A stretch of 64,000 nt of DNA from Streptomyces sp. 846.5 (GCF_004365705.1 NZ_SOBN01000001.1:3644001-3708000), one strand, 5' to 3'; counted from the first letter of the stretch, positions 11,145 through 20,474 are shown. Made by a program: numbers and translations. Notes: a model not told the origin generated them from the sequence alone.

Positions 11145-11200
11145 TCGCGGTGGGCCGGGGTGCGCAGGGTCGGGCGGGAGGCCCGGCCGGAGCGGGCGGT

Positions 11201-11887
11201 CTACGGCTCGAACTTGTAGCCGAGGCCACGGACCGTCACCAGGTAGCGCGGGGCCCCCGGGTCCGGCTCGATCTTGGCGCGCAGTCGCTTGACGTGGACG
11301 TCGAGGGTCTTGGTGTCGCCGACGTAGTCCGCACCCCAGACGCGGTCTATCAGCTGCATCCGGGTGAGCACCCGGCCGGCGTTGCGCAGCAGCATCTCCA
11401 GCAGGTCGAACTCCTTGAGCGGGAGGTCGACCTTGGCGCCGTCGACGGTCACCACATGCCGGTCCACGTCCATCCGGACCGGTCCCGCCTCCAGCGCGCC
11501 GGGGCCGCCGACGGTGGTCTCGGGCTCGCCGCGGCGGCGCAGCACCGCGCGGATCCGGGCGACCAGTTCGCGGGTGGAGTAGGGCTTGGTGACATAGTCG
11601 TCAGCCCCTATCTCCAGGCCGACCACCTTGTCGATCTCGCTGTCCTTGGCCGTCACCATGATCACGGGGACGCTTGACTTGGCCCGCAGCTGGCGGCAGA
11701 CCTCGGTACCGGGCAGGCCGGGGAGCATCAGGTCCAGCAGGACCAGGTCGGCGCCATTGCGTTCGAACTGGTCCAGTGCGTCGGGGCCGGTGGCGGCGAT
11801 GGCCACCTCGAAACCCTCTTTGCGGAGCATGTAGGACAGGGCATCGCTGAAGGACTCCTCGTCCTCTACGACAAGCACACGGGTCAC
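11201..11887 (-). CDS. phoP: phosphate-response regulator PhoP (OmpR family)
   Basis: DNA-binding response regulator of the Pho regulon in streptomycetes; it also represses antibiotic synthesis. The 228-residue product has a receiver domain (RVLVVEDEESFSDAL, phospho-acceptor Asp in LVLLDLMLPG, Lys in VTKPYSTREL) and a winged-helix output domain ending TVRGLGYKFEP. It is nearly identical to S. coelicolor PhoP as I remember it. GTG start at 11887 overlaps the phoR stop by 4 bases (GTGA), so it is translationally coupled to the kinase. The same fold is called RegX3 in mycobacteria. Confidence 0.96.
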   Translation of the reverse strand: MTRVLVVEDEESFSDALSYMLRKEGFEVAIAATGPDALDQFERNGADLVLLDLMLPGLPGTEVCRQLRAKSSVPVIMVTAKDSEIDKVVGLEIGADDYVTKPYSTRELVARIRAVLRRRGEPETTVGGPGALEAGPVRMDVDRHVVTVDGAKVDLPLKEFDLLEMLLRNAGRVLTRMQLIDRVWGADYVGDTKTLDVHVKRLRAKIEPDPGAPRYLVTVRGLGYKFEP

Positions 11888-13173
11888 GACTGGACCTCCG
11901 GGGCAGGGTGGTGAGCAGACAGGGGGTGTTGGGTACTGGTCTCGGTCTCGATCTCGGCTTCCGCGTAGACGTCGGCGTCGGCGTCGGCAGCGTTGGAGCG
12001 AGCGGCGTCGGTGCCGGCGGGGGTGGTGGTGGGCAGGCGCAGGGTGAAGGTGGAGCCCTGGCCCTCGACGCTCCACACCGAGACCGTGCCGCCGTGGGAG
12101 GCGGCGACGTGCTTGACGATGGACAGGCCGAGACCGGTGCCACCGGTGGCCCGGGAGCGGGCCGGGTCGACCCGGTAGAAGCGCTCGAAGATCCGCTCGC
12201 GGTCCTTCTCGGAGATCCCGGTGCCCTGGTCGGTCACCGATATCTCGACCGTGTCGGTCCTGGATCCGGGGACCTTGCGGGCCGCGATGGCCACCCGGGT
12301 CCTGACCGGGCTGTAGTTGACGGCGTTCTCGACCAGATTGCCGAGCGCGGCCGCGAGCTGGCCGCGGTTGCCGTGCAGGTAGAGGCCGGCGATACCGCCG
12401 GCCGCCATGGTGATCTGCTTGGCCGCGGCCTGGTGCCGGCAGCGGTCCATCGCCTCGGCGACCAACTCGTCCACCGCAACCGGTTCGGCATCGACCAGCC
12501 GGTCGTCGTCCTGGACCCGGGAGAGTTCGATGATCTCCTGGACCAGGCTGGTGAGCCGGGTGGCCTCGATCAGCATCCGGCCGGCGAAGCGGCGGACCGC
12601 CTCGGGGTCGTCGCTAGCGTCCTGGACGGCCTCGGAGAGCAGGGACAGGGCGCCCACCGGGGTCTTCAGCTCGTGCGACACATTGGCGACGAAGTCGCGG
12701 CGGACCGCCTCGATCCGGCGGGCCTCGGTCAGGTCCTCGACCAGCACCAGGACCAGCCTGGAGCCGAGCGGGGCGACCCGTACCGAGACGGCCAGGGCGT
12801 CGCCGCTCTGCTTGCCGCCGCCCCGGGGGATGTCCAGGTCCGCCTGCCGTATCTCGCCGTCTCGGCGGGTCAGCCGGGCCATGACCAGCATCTCGTTCAC
12901 CGCGATCGCGCCGCCCCGGACCAGTCCCAGGGCGTACGCGGCCGAGCTGGCCTTGATCACCTGGTCGCTGTCGTCCAGCACCACGGCGCAGGAGCGCAGC
13001 ACCGAGAGCACGGTGTCGACGCCGGGCGGCAGCTCGGGCTCGGGATGCTGCTCGACCCGTTTCGCACTTTTCTTCTTGTCCTTCTCGCTCCAGCGGAAGG
13101 ACAGCGCGGCGGTGAGGCCGACTCCGAGCCCGGCAAGCGCGCTCGCTGCGGCTTCAGCCACGGTCACGTCCAT
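11884..13173 (-). CDS. phoR: phosphate sensor histidine kinase PhoR (SenX3-like)
   Basis: Membrane histidine kinase that phosphorylates PhoP when phosphate is scarce. The 429-residue product has one N-terminal membrane segment (about residues 5-25), a basic stretch KDKKKSAKR, a PAS-like domain (about 50-165), the HisKA H-box FVANVSHELKTPVG and an HATPase domain with N box GNLVENAVNYS and G boxes DQGTGI and GTGLGLSIVKH. The ATG at 13173 starts directly at the membrane helix as in relatives. It shares a divergent promoter region with phoU that contains a PHO-box-like repeat. Confidence 0.95.
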   Translation of the reverse strand: MDVTVAEAAASALAGLGVGLTAALSFRWSEKDKKKSAKRVEQHPEPELPPGVDTVLSVLRSCAVVLDDSDQVIKASSAAYALGLVRGGAIAVNEMLVMARLTRRDGEIRQADLDIPRGGGKQSGDALAVSVRVAPLGSRLVLVLVEDLTEARRIEAVRRDFVANVSHELKTPVGALSLLSEAVQDASDDPEAVRRFAGRMLIEATRLTSLVQEIIELSRVQDDDRLVDAEPVAVDELVAEAMDRCRHQAAAKQITMAAGGIAGLYLHGNRGQLAAALGNLVENAVNYSPVRTRVAIAARKVPGSRTDTVEISVTDQGTGISEKDRERIFERFYRVDPARSRATGGTGLGLSIVKHVAASHGGTVSVWSVEGQGSTFTLRLPTTTPAGTDAARSNAADADADVYAEAEIETETSTQHPLSAHHPAPEVQS

Positions 13174-13246
13174 GCGTTCAGCGTAAGCGCATGGTGGTGA
13201 CCTGCTGTAACCCCTGGAGAAGGGCATCAGCCCCAGGTCGCCGAGA

Positions 13247-13279
13247 ATTCACCTTGGCGTCGTAAGTGGTTCACTCCCA
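13247..13279 (+). promoter_or_regulatory. PHO-box-like direct repeats between phoR and phoU
   Basis: ATTCACC at 13247 and GTTCACTC at 13269 are exactly 22 bp apart, two 11-bp direct-repeat units of the streptomycete PHO box (consensus GTTCACC per unit). The middle unit is degenerate. The position between phoRP and phoU, known in S. coelicolor to be PhoP-activated, supports the call. Confidence 0.7.
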
Positions 13280-13370
13280 CTGAGGAAGGGGTACGTCCGA
13301 ACGGCGCATGGTTGACTCGAACGCCCCTGAGAACAGACAGCCGGGACAAGCAAGCAGGAGGACAGGACCG

Positions 13371-14039
13371 ATGCGCGACGCTTACCACGAGGAACTCGAT
13401 TCGATCGGCGACGGCCTGGTCGAGATGGCCCGGCTGGTGGGCTCCGCCATGGGCCGGGCGACCACCGCGCTGCTCGACGCCGACCTCGCACTGGCGGAGA
13501 GCGTCATCGCCGCGGACGAGAAGGTCGACGCCCTCCACCACGAGCTGGAGGACCGCGCCATCAATCTGCTGGCCCGGCAGCAGCCGGTCGCCACCGACCT
13601 GCGCATCGTGGTCACCTCGCTGCGGATGAGCGCGGACCTGGAGCGGTCCGGGGACCTGGCCCGGCACGTCGCCAAGCTGGCCCGGCTGCGCTACCCCGAG
13701 TCGGCGGTGCCCGCGGACCTGCACCCCATCGTCCTGGAGATGGGCCAGCTGGCGCAGCGGCTGGTCGCCAAGGCCGGCCAGGTGATCGCGTCCAAGGACG
13801 TGGACGCCGCGCTGGAGCTGGAGCGGGACGACGACGCGATGGACGAGCTGCACCGCCAGCTGTTCTCGCACCTGCTGGACGACCGCTGGCAGCACGGCAT
13901 CGAGACGGCCGTGGACGTCACCCTGTGCGGGCGCTACTACGAGCGCTTCGCTGACCACGCGGTGTCGGTCGCCAAGCGCGTGGTCTTCCTGGTGACCGGC
14001 GAGCACGCGGACGAGTTCGTCCCGGACACCGAGAAGTAG
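13371..14039 (+). CDS. phoU: phosphate transport/signalling protein PhoU
   Basis: Cytoplasmic negative modulator of the PhoR/PhoP system and phosphate uptake. The 222-residue product is two repeated three-helix bundles. The first carries the metal-contact pattern DEKVDALHHELEDRAI and the RQQPVATDLRIVVTSLRMSADLER stretch; the second carries RDDDAMDELHRQLF and RYYERFADHAVSVAKRV. The ATG at 13371 is chosen because AGGAGG lies 9 bases upstream. A hairpin follows the gene. Confidence 0.95.
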   Translation: MRDAYHEELDSIGDGLVEMARLVGSAMGRATTALLDADLALAESVIAADEKVDALHHELEDRAINLLARQQPVATDLRIVVTSLRMSADLERSGDLARHVAKLARLRYPESAVPADLHPIVLEMGQLAQRLVAKAGQVIASKDVDAALELERDDDAMDELHRQLFSHLLDDRWQHGIETAVDVTLCGRYYERFADHAVSVAKRVVFLVTGEHADEFVPDTEK

Positions 14040-14070
14040 CCGGCCGGGTAGCAGTGGGGGCGCGCGGGCA

Positions 14071-14095
14071 GGCGTACGGGGCGATCCCGTACGCC
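14071..14095 (+). terminator. hairpin after phoU
   Basis: The perfect 10-bp stem GGCGTACGGG/CCCGTACGCC with a 5-nt loop begins 31 bp after the phoU stop. Confidence 0.65.
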
Positions 14096-14166
14096 CGTTG
14101 ACGCTGCGTAGGCGGACGGCTTCACTGAGTCGTAGGCATGACCGCCTGAAGGAGGGTCCACCCACG

Positions 14167-14343
14167 ATGACTCAGTCTCCGACCCCACCTGCCCCGATCA
14201 GGGCTGATCCCACCGAATCCAGTGCCGAGCACACACTCCGCATCCCCCTGCCGCTGGTCGCCGCCTGCGGCTGCGGCTCGGGGTGCGGCTGCGGCTGCCA
14301 GTCCGGCGGCACCTGCCAGTGCGGCGGCGGCTGCTGCCACTGA
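14167..14343 (+). CDS. cysteine-rich metallothionein-like mini-protein
   Basis: A 58-residue protein. Its N-terminal half is Pro/Thr-rich with a short hydrophobic LRIPLPLVAA; its C-terminal 26 residues hold nine cysteines in CGC, CQC and CC arrangements plus a terminal histidine. That density suggests binding of Zn(II), Cu(I) or similar ions. A strong ribosome site GAAGGAGGG precedes the ATG, and the gene is followed by a long terminator, so it is a real expression unit. The spacing is unlike classical SmtA, so the family assignment is by composition only. It could instead be a precursor of a modified peptide. Confidence 0.75.
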   Translation: MTQSPTPPAPIRADPTESSAEHTLRIPLPLVAACGCGSGCGCGCQSGGTCQCGGGCCH

Positions 14344-14353
14344 GCGCATACGC

Positions 14354-14396
14354 GAGGACCCCGGTCGACGGCGGGTTGCCGTCGACCGGGGTCCTC
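14354..14396 (+). terminator. terminator after the Cys-rich gene, facing gpmA
   Basis: A 19-bp perfect stem starting GAGGACCCCGGTCGACGGC with a 5-nt loop lies between two convergent genes and probably works in both directions. Confidence 0.85.
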
Positions 14397-14413
14397 CTGC
14401 GTCGAGCTCGGGC

Positions 14414-15175
14414 TTACTTCTTCTTGCCCTGGTCGGCCACGGCCTGGGCCGCGATGGCGGCCGCCTCCGGGTCGAGGTAGCGGCCGCCCCGGGTGAGCGG
14501 CTTGTAGTCGGCGTCCAGCTCGTAGAGGAGCGGGATGCCGGTGGGGATGTTGAGGCCAGCGATGTCCTCGTCGGAGATGCCGTCGAGGTGCTTCACCAGC
14601 GCGCGCAGCGAGTTGCCGTGCGCGGTGACCAGGACGGTGCGGCCGTCGGCGAGGTCCGGGACGATCGAGTCGTACCAGTAGGGCAGCATCCGCTCGACCA
14701 CGTCCTTGAGGCACTCGGTCTGCGGCCGGACGTCGGCGGGGATCTGCGCATAGCGGGGGTCGTCCGCCTGCGAGTACTCGGCGTCGGCGGCGAGCACGGG
14801 CGGCGGGGTGTCGTACGAGCGGCGCCAGAGCATGAACTGCTCCTCGCCGAACTCGGCCAGGGTCTGGGCCTTGTCCTTGCCCTGCAGCGCACCGTAGTGG
14901 CGCTCGTTCAGGCGCCAGGAGCGACGCACCGGGATCCAGTGGCGGTCGGCCCGGTCGAGGGCGATCTGGGCGGTGCGGATCGCGCGGCGCAGCAGTGAGG
15001 TGTGCAGAACGTCGGGGAGGAGGCCCTCGGCGGCGAGGAGCTCGCCACCGCGCACGGCCTCCTTCTCGCCCTTCTCGTTCAGGTCGACGTCGACCCAGCC
15101 GGTGAAGAGGTTCTTCTCGTTCCACTGGCTCTCGCCGTGGCGGAGCAGGACAAGACGGTAAGGAGCTTCAGCCAT
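14414..15175 (-). CDS. gpmA: 2,3-bisphosphoglycerate-dependent phosphoglycerate mutase
   Basis: Interconverts 3- and 2-phosphoglycerate in glycolysis and gluconeogenesis. The 253-residue product carries the phosphohistidine motif [18 protein letters not shown] at residues 9-26, [15 protein letters not shown] with the substrate arginine, and the second histidine in [11 protein letters not shown]. The lysine-rich end (DQGKKK) is typical of streptomycete forms. The ATG at 15175 is preceded by a divergent promoter region shared with the MFS gene. Confidence 0.96.
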   Translation of the reverse strand: MAEAPYRLVLLRHGESQWNEKNLFTGWVDVDLNEKGEKEAVRGGELLAAEGLLPDVLHTSLLRRAIRTAQIALDRADRHWIPVRRSWRLNERHYGALQGKDKAQTLAEFGEEQFMLWRRSYDTPPPVLAADAEYSQADDPRYAQIPADVRPQTECLKDVVERMLPYWYDSIVPDLADGRTVLVTAHGNSLRALVKHLDGISDEDIAGLNIPTGIPLLYELDADYKPLTRGGRYLDPEAAAIAAQAVADQGKKK

Positions 15176-15296
15176 GGCCAGCAGCCTAGTCGAGCCCGCA
15201 CCGTCGAGCAGTAAACGGGTGGCGCCCCGGGCAGGCCGATGAGTAATATCCCGATCGGCCTTGTGACACTTACTTCAGCCGCTCAGGAGCACCGCC

Positions 15297-16598
15297 ATGC
15301 CTGGAACGCCCTCGTCACCCCTGCATCGGCCCGGCCCGGGTGTGCGACTGGCGGCCGCGGCCAGGGAGACGGTCGGCGGACTGCCCGCGGCGTTCTGGTG
15401 GCTCTGGACCAGCACCCTGGTCAACCGGCTCGGCGGCTTCGTCGTCCCTTTCCTGGCCCTGTACCTCACCATCGACCGGGGCTTCAGCCCCGCCTTCACC
15501 GGTCTGGTCGCCTCGCTGTACGGGCTCGGCGGCAGCGTCGCGTCGGTCGCCGGGGGCGTGCTGGCGGACCGGATCGGGCGGCGGCCGACGCTGCTGGCCG
15601 CGCAGTCGGGCACGGCGGTGATGACGCTGGTGCTCGGCCTGGCCCATCCGGCCTGGGCCATCGCGGTGGCCGCCGCGGTCCTGGGGTTCACCGGCAGCGC
15701 CTCCCGTCCGGCGGTCTCCGCGATCATGGCGGACGTGGTGCGGCCCGAGGACCGGGTGCGGGCCTACTCGCTCAACTACTGGGCCATCAACATCGGTTTC
15801 GCGGTGTCCGCGGCGGCAGCCGGGCTGATCGCGGCGCACGGCTACCTGCTGCTGTTCATCGGGGACGCGGCGACGACGCTGCTCTGCGCGCTGGTGGTGT
15901 TCGCCCGGGTGCCGGAGACCCGGCCGGAGGCGGCCTCCCCGGCCGTATCCGCGTGCACTCCAGCCCCGGTCGGGCTGGGGACGGTGCTGCGCGACCCGGT
16001 CTTCATGGCCTTCGTCGGGCTGACCTTCCTGACCGCTTTCGTGGACGGCCAGGGCAGCATCGCACTGCCGATCGTGATGGGTCGTCAGGGCTTCTCCCCC
16101 GCCGACTACGGCCTGGTGGTCAGCCTCAACGGGGTGCTGATCGTGCTGCTGCAGATCCCGATCACCAGGATCATCCAGGGCCGGAGCCGGGCGCTGATGC
16201 TGAGCACGGCCGCGGTGCTCACCGGCTGCGGCTTCGGGCTGACCGCCTTCGCGGGCGCTGCCTGGTTCTACGCCCTGACGGTGACCGTGTGGACCGCCGG
16301 GGAGATGCTGCGGGTCCCGCCGGGCATGGCCATCGTCGCCGAGCTCTCCCCGGTCCACGCCCGGGGCCGCTACCAGGGCGTCTACTCACTGGCCTGGTCC
16401 GGCGCCTCGTTCCTGGCACCGCTGACGGCCGGCTTCCTGCTGGCCGCCCCGGGCGCCGACGCGGTCTGGCTCAGCTGCACCCTCCTGGGCGCCGTCGCAG
16501 CGGCGGGCTACGTCTGGCTGCTGCACGGCCGGGACACCACGCCGACGGTGGTGGTACGGGAGGAGCGCAGACCGGTCACATCCGCCGCAGCTCCGTAA
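15297..16598 (+). CDS. MFS transporter, probable drug/proton exporter
   Basis: A 433-residue integral membrane protein with about 12 hydrophobic segments. The loop between helices 2 and 3 has the MFS motif LADRIGRRPTLL, and the cytoplasmic centre (about residues 205-225) is charged. The substrate is unknown; size and motif fit the DHA1 drug exporters and other sugar/drug porters alike. ATG at 15297 with AGGAGCACC upstream. The last 23 bases overlap the convergent Uma2 gene. Confidence 0.85.
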   Translation: MPGTPSSPLHRPGPGVRLAAAARETVGGLPAAFWWLWTSTLVNRLGGFVVPFLALYLTIDRGFSPAFTGLVASLYGLGGSVASVAGGVLADRIGRRPTLLAAQSGTAVMTLVLGLAHPAWAIAVAAAVLGFTGSASRPAVSAIMADVVRPEDRVRAYSLNYWAINIGFAVSAAAAGLIAAHGYLLLFIGDAATTLLCALVVFARVPETRPEAASPAVSACTPAPVGLGTVLRDPVFMAFVGLTFLTAFVDGQGSIALPIVMGRQGFSPADYGLVVSLNGVLIVLLQIPITRIIQGRSRALMLSTAAVLTGCGFGLTAFAGAAWFYALTVTVWTAGEMLRVPPGMAIVAELSPVHARGRYQGVYSLAWSGASFLAPLTAGFLLAAPGADAVWLSCTLLGAVAAAGYVWLLHGRDTTPTVVVREERRPVTSAAAP

Positions 16599-17193
16599 GG
16601 TCGATGTCCATCGGGAAGGGCGTGGGGAGTTCCAGCCGGTCGCGGTACAGACCGACCGGTGCGTAGGACTCGGTCACCTCGTCCAGTTGGTACACGTGCA
16701 CCTCAAGGGCCGCGTTCACGATCTCGACCAGCCAGAAGTGCGGGATGCCGGCCTTCGCGTACAGCTGCGGCTTGCGCTTGCGGTCACGCTCGGCGGACTC
16801 CTCCGAGACGACCTCGGCGACGACCTCGGCGACCAGGAGCACGTCCGAGGGCTGGTAGAAAGTGCGCTTGGGACCCGGGTCGGCGTCGGCCCGGATCATC
16901 AGCAGATCGGGCTCCGGGCGCTGGCGGTTCCCGAGCCGGACCGTCATCTCACGGCGGGCACGCAGGGTGTCGGGGGCTTGTCGGCGCAGGCCAGCGACCA
17001 GTAGGTCAATGGCGAGCGAGTGGTAGTCGACCTGGGGACCCACCAGGACCAGACGCCCGTCGATGAGCTCGGTGTGCGGGGGCAGGCCGGTGAGTCGGTC
17101 GAGATCCTCTGCGGTGAAGCCCTGTGGCGGCGGCATCAGCCATTCCGGCACAGGCTCCGGAGTGAGGGACTCCTCAGGTGGTGTCAGCACCAT
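16576..17193 (-). CDS. Uma2-family (DUF820) restriction-endonuclease-fold protein
   Basis: A 205-residue member of the Uma2 family, which has the PD-(D/E)XK nuclease fold and is multiplied in streptomycetes and cyanobacteria; a biological role is not established. Visible motifs are the N-terminal ELIDGRLVL, the metal-site PEPDLLMI, then VAEVVSEESAERDRKRKPQLYAKAGIPHFWLV split as the family E-x(n)-K active-site helix. The ATG at 17193 has GGAGGAG 8 bases upstream, while the ATG at 17199 would be too close to that site. The 3' ends of this gene and the MFS gene overlap by 23 bp. Confidence 0.85.
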   Translation of the reverse strand: MVLTPPEESLTPEPVPEWLMPPPQGFTAEDLDRLTGLPPHTELIDGRLVLVGPQVDYHSLAIDLLVAGLRRQAPDTLRARREMTVRLGNRQRPEPDLLMIRADADPGPKRTFYQPSDVLLVAEVVAEVVSEESAERDRKRKPQLYAKAGIPHFWLVEIVNAALEVHVYQLDEVTESYAPVGLYRDRLELPTPFPMDIDLTELRRM

Positions 17194-17382
17194 ACTCATG
17201 TCTCCTCCGGAAGGGTCCACGACTGTTCCCGGCGTAGGCGGAATCTCCGGCCCTCAACCAGCATCGTTGCGCCCCCGGTGTGCCGAACCGTTGCTGCGGG
17301 GTGGCAGAACATGGCATTCCATGGCATCGCACGGGAGAAAACCCGGATGCCGTTCGGGAGGCGGGATCGTAGGGTGCCCGGT

Positions 17383-18669
17383 ATGGCGACGACACTGACG
17401 GCACGTGGGCAGGCGAACGGCGGCGGCACCGGGGTCCGGGTGGTGGAGGAAGGGGACCTGGCCGAGTGGGGCAGGGCTCTGAACAGCGGGTTCATGGAGG
17501 CGAAGGGGGACGGCTCACCGGACTTCATCCGGGAGATGTTCGTTCCGGGCCGATCGCTCGGCGCCTTCGACGGGGCGCGCTGCGTCGGGACCTTCCGCAG
17601 CACCGTACGGGAGTTGACCGTGCCCGGCGGGGCCTCGCTGACCACCGACGCCATCACCAATGTCACCGTCTCGCAGACCCACCGCAGGCGCGGCCTGCTG
17701 ACTCGGATGATGACCCAGGACCTGGCCACCGCGGCCGAACGCGGCGACAGCCTCGCCATCCTCATCGCCGCCGAGTACCGCATCTACGGCCGCTTCGGCT
17801 TCGGCCCCGCCACCCAGCACAAGGGCTGGACCATCCACAACCGCCTGGCGGGCAGTGTCCGCGTGCCGGCCGCGGCGGAGGGCGGCAGCTTCGAGCTGCA
17901 GACGATGGAGGAGTACCGCAAGAACGGCCCCGAACTGCATGAGCGCTTCCGCCGCACCCAGCCCGGGGCGATCGACCGCAAGGCCGTCAACTGGCGGCTG
18001 CGCTCCGGCGATCTGCAGAACCCGGACAAGTCGTGGAAGGAGCCGCTGGTCGTGATCTACCGCGACCCGGCGGGCCGTGCGGCAGGGCTGCTCGCGTACA
18101 GGATCACCGACGAGTGGCCCAACATGATCACCCGCTCGGTACTGAAGGTGACCGACCACTTCGCTGTGGACCGGGCCGCGGCCGCCGCGCTGTGGCGCTA
18201 CGCGCTGCAGGTCGACTGGGTCGAGCGGGTCGAGATCCCCAACGTCGCCCCCGACGACCCGCTGCCGCTGCTCCTCGACGACCCCCGCGCCTGCGTGGAC
18301 GGCGGCGACAGCAGCTCCGACTTCATGTGGCTGCGGATCCTGGACGCCCCCACCGCGTTCGCCGCCCGTACCTATGCCGCACCCGGACGCGTCGTGCTCC
18401 AGGTCACCGACCGCCTCGGCTACGTCGACGGCCGCTGGGCCCTGGAGGCGGCGGCGGACGGCAGCGGGCGGTTCACCCCCGCCGGCAACGGCGAGCAGGC
18501 CGATCTCGCCCTGGACGTCCGCGAGTTGGGCACCCTCTACACGGGCAACGACTCCACCGCCCGGCTGCACGCAGCCGGCCTGGTCGACGAACTGCGCCCG
18601 GGCGGCGCGGCGCGGGCCGACGCGCTGCTGCGGGTGGACTTCAGGCCGTGGTGCCCGGACGGCTTCTGA
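17383..18669 (+). CDS. Eis-like GNAT N-acetyltransferase
   Basis: A 428-residue acetyltransferase of the Eis architecture: an N-terminal GNAT domain with acetyl-CoA motif VSQTHRRRGLLTRMM (about residues 96-110), a second degenerate GNAT domain, and a C-terminal SCP2-like domain (RVVLQVTDRLGYVDGRWAL onward) whose free carboxylate acts in catalysis in Eis. The mycobacterial homologue acetylates aminoglycosides and other amines; the substrate here is unknown. The ATG at 17383 is used because conserved sequence begins shortly after. It converges on the GH15 gene with 8 bp between stop codons. Confidence 0.85.
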   Translation: MATTLTARGQANGGGTGVRVVEEGDLAEWGRALNSGFMEAKGDGSPDFIREMFVPGRSLGAFDGARCVGTFRSTVRELTVPGGASLTTDAITNVTVSQTHRRRGLLTRMMTQDLATAAERGDSLAILIAAEYRIYGRFGFGPATQHKGWTIHNRLAGSVRVPAAAEGGSFELQTMEEYRKNGPELHERFRRTQPGAIDRKAVNWRLRSGDLQNPDKSWKEPLVVIYRDPAGRAAGLLAYRITDEWPNMITRSVLKVTDHFAVDRAAAAALWRYALQVDWVERVEIPNVAPDDPLPLLLDDPRACVDGGDSSSDFMWLRILDAPTAFAARTYAAPGRVVLQVTDRLGYVDGRWALEAAADGSGRFTPAGNGEQADLALDVRELGTLYTGNDSTARLHAAGLVDELRPGGAARADALLRVDFRPWCPDGF

Positions 18670-18677
18670 CGGATGGG

Positions 18678-20474
18678 TCACCCCGTCGGGGGCATCGCAT
18701 CGGCCAGCGCGAAGGCCGCGTTGACCAGGGCGACATGGGTGAACGCCTGCGGCGCGTTGCCGAGCTGACGGCCGGCCCGCGGATCCCACTGCTCACTGAG
18801 CAGCCCGAGCTCGCCGCCGACCGCCACGGTCCGGGCGAAGACCTCGGTCGCCTGCTCCGGGCTGCCGCCGAGGGCCAGCGCCTCCGCCAGCCAGAAGTTG
18901 CAGGCGAGGAAGGCCCCCTCGGTGCCGCTCAGGCCGTCGCCCGCTCGGCCGGGGTCGTAGCGCCGTACGAAACCGTCCAGATCCAGCTCCTCGCGGACCG
19001 CGGCCACGGTCCCGGTCACCCGCGGATCGTCGGCCGGCAGGAAGCCGGACTGGGCCAGCAGCAGCGCGGAGGCGTCCAGCCCGCGGCCGCCGTAGTACTG
19101 CACGAAGACCCCGCGTACGGGGTCGTAGCCGTGGGTACAGACATCCGCATGGACCGCGTCACGCAACGCCCGCCACTCGGCGAGCGGCGCCGGCAGACCG
19201 GTCCGCTCGGCCATCCGCACCGCGCGGTCCGCGGCGACCCAGCACATCACCTTGGAGTGCACGAACTGGCGGCGCTCGGAACGCACCTCCCACAGGCCCT
19301 CGTCCGGCTCCCGCCAGCGGCCGGCCATTGCCTTCATCAACGACCGGAACAGGTTCCAGACCTGACGCTCCATCGGAATCCCGGCGCACAGCGCCCGGTA
19401 GAGCGTGTCGGCCACCTCGCCGTAGACGTCCAGCTGCATCTGGCCCACCGCCGCGTTGCCGAGCCGGACCGGCTGCGAACCCCGGTAGCCGGGCAGCCAC
19501 TCGGCGAACGTCTCCCCCAGCGCCCGCTCACCGGCAACCCCGTACAGCGCCTGCAGTCCGGTCCGCTCCCCCGCGATGGCGCGCAGCAGCCAGCGCCGCC
19601 AGGAGGCGGCCTCCTCGCGGTAGCCGCCGCGCAGCAGCGCGGCCAGCGTGAGGCTGGAGTCGCGCAGCCAGCAGAAGCGGTAGTCCCAGTTGCGCTCGCC
19701 GCCGATCCACTCGGGCAGCGAGGTGGTGGGCGCGGCGACGATGCCGCCGGTCGGCTCGTAGCTGAGCGCCTTCAGCGTCAGCAGCGAGCGCAGCACCTGC
19801 GCCCGCCAGGGTCCCTGGTAGCGGCAGCCGTCGGCCCAGTGCTGCCAGGCGGCCACGGCCTCCCGCAGGCTCTGCCCGGGGTCGAAGCGGCCGGTCGTGG
19901 TCAGGTGCGAGGGCTGCCAGGTGAGGGTGAAGGCGACGCGCTGTCCGGCCGCGACGGTGAAGTCCGAGCGGGTGCAGCCGTCGGCGCCGTCGCCGTCGCC
20001 GTAGGTGTGGACGCCGGACGGCACGCTCAGCCAGCCGGCGTCCGGGCCGGCCACCGCCACCCGGTGGTGCTCGGTGCGGCGCACCCAGGGCACCACCCGT
20101 CCGTAGTTGAAGCGCAGCCGCAGCTCCGCGCGCATCTCCACGCTGCCCGCGAGCCCCTCCACCAGCCGGACCAGCCGTGGTTCGCGCACCCGCTGCGGCA
20201 TGAAGTCCACCACCCGCGCCTCCCCGCCGGGCGTGCGCCACCGGGTCTCCAGCACCAGCGTGTCCCCCACGTAGCGCCGCTCGACGACCGTGGCCTGCGG
20301 GTCCGCGGGCGCGAGCCGCCAGTGGCCGTGACGCTCCTCGCCGAGCAGCGCGGCGAAGCAGGAGGGGGAGTCGAAGCGCGGCAGGCAGAGCCAGTCGACG
20401 GATCCGTCGGCGCCGACCAGAGCGGCCGTACCCAGGTCACCGATCAGCGCGTAGTCCTCGATAGGTCCCGCCAT
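18678..20474 (-). CDS. GH15 glycoside hydrolase (glucoamylase/trehalase-like)
   Basis: A 598-residue cytoplasmic hydrolase. The N-terminal half is the beta-sandwich (IEDYALIGDLGTAALVG) and the C-terminal half the (alpha/alpha)6 barrel, with family signatures RNWDYRFCWLRDSS, WLPGYRGSQPVRLGNAA, QLDVYGEV and GTEGAFLACNFWLAEAL. Family members release glucose from alpha-glucans, and a mycobacterial branch hydrolyses trehalose, so substrate is open. The ATG at 20474 is chosen because CTGGAG lies 8 bases upstream. It is divergent from the methyltransferase gene with only 72 bp between the starts. Confidence 0.9.
   Translation of the reverse strand: MAGPIEDYALIGDLGTAALVGADGSVDWLCLPRFDSPSCFAALLGEERHGHWRLAPADPQATVVERRYVGDTLVLETRWRTPGGEARVVDFMPQRVREPRLVRLVEGLAGSVEMRAELRLRFNYGRVVPWVRRTEHHRVAVAGPDAGWLSVPSGVHTYGDGDGADGCTRSDFTVAAGQRVAFTLTWQPSHLTTTGRFDPGQSLREAVAAWQHWADGCRYQGPWRAQVLRSLLTLKALSYEPTGGIVAAPTTSLPEWIGGERNWDYRFCWLRDSSLTLAALLRGGYREEAASWRRWLLRAIAGERTGLQALYGVAGERALGETFAEWLPGYRGSQPVRLGNAAVGQMQLDVYGEVADTLYRALCAGIPMERQVWNLFRSLMKAMAGRWREPDEGLWEVRSERRQFVHSKVMCWVAADRAVRMAERTGLPAPLAEWRALRDAVHADVCTHGYDPVRGVFVQYYGGRGLDASALLLAQSGFLPADDPRVTGTVAAVREELDLDGFVRRYDPGRAGDGLSGTEGAFLACNFWLAEALALGGSPEQATEVFARTVAVGGELGLLSEQWDPRAGRQLGNAPQAFTHVALVNAAFALADAMPPTG

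Noticed and set aside
14098-14126. TTGACG followed by TTCACT as promoter of the Cys-rich gene
   Set aside because: The -10 element is poor at any normal spacing, so it is not listed as a feature.
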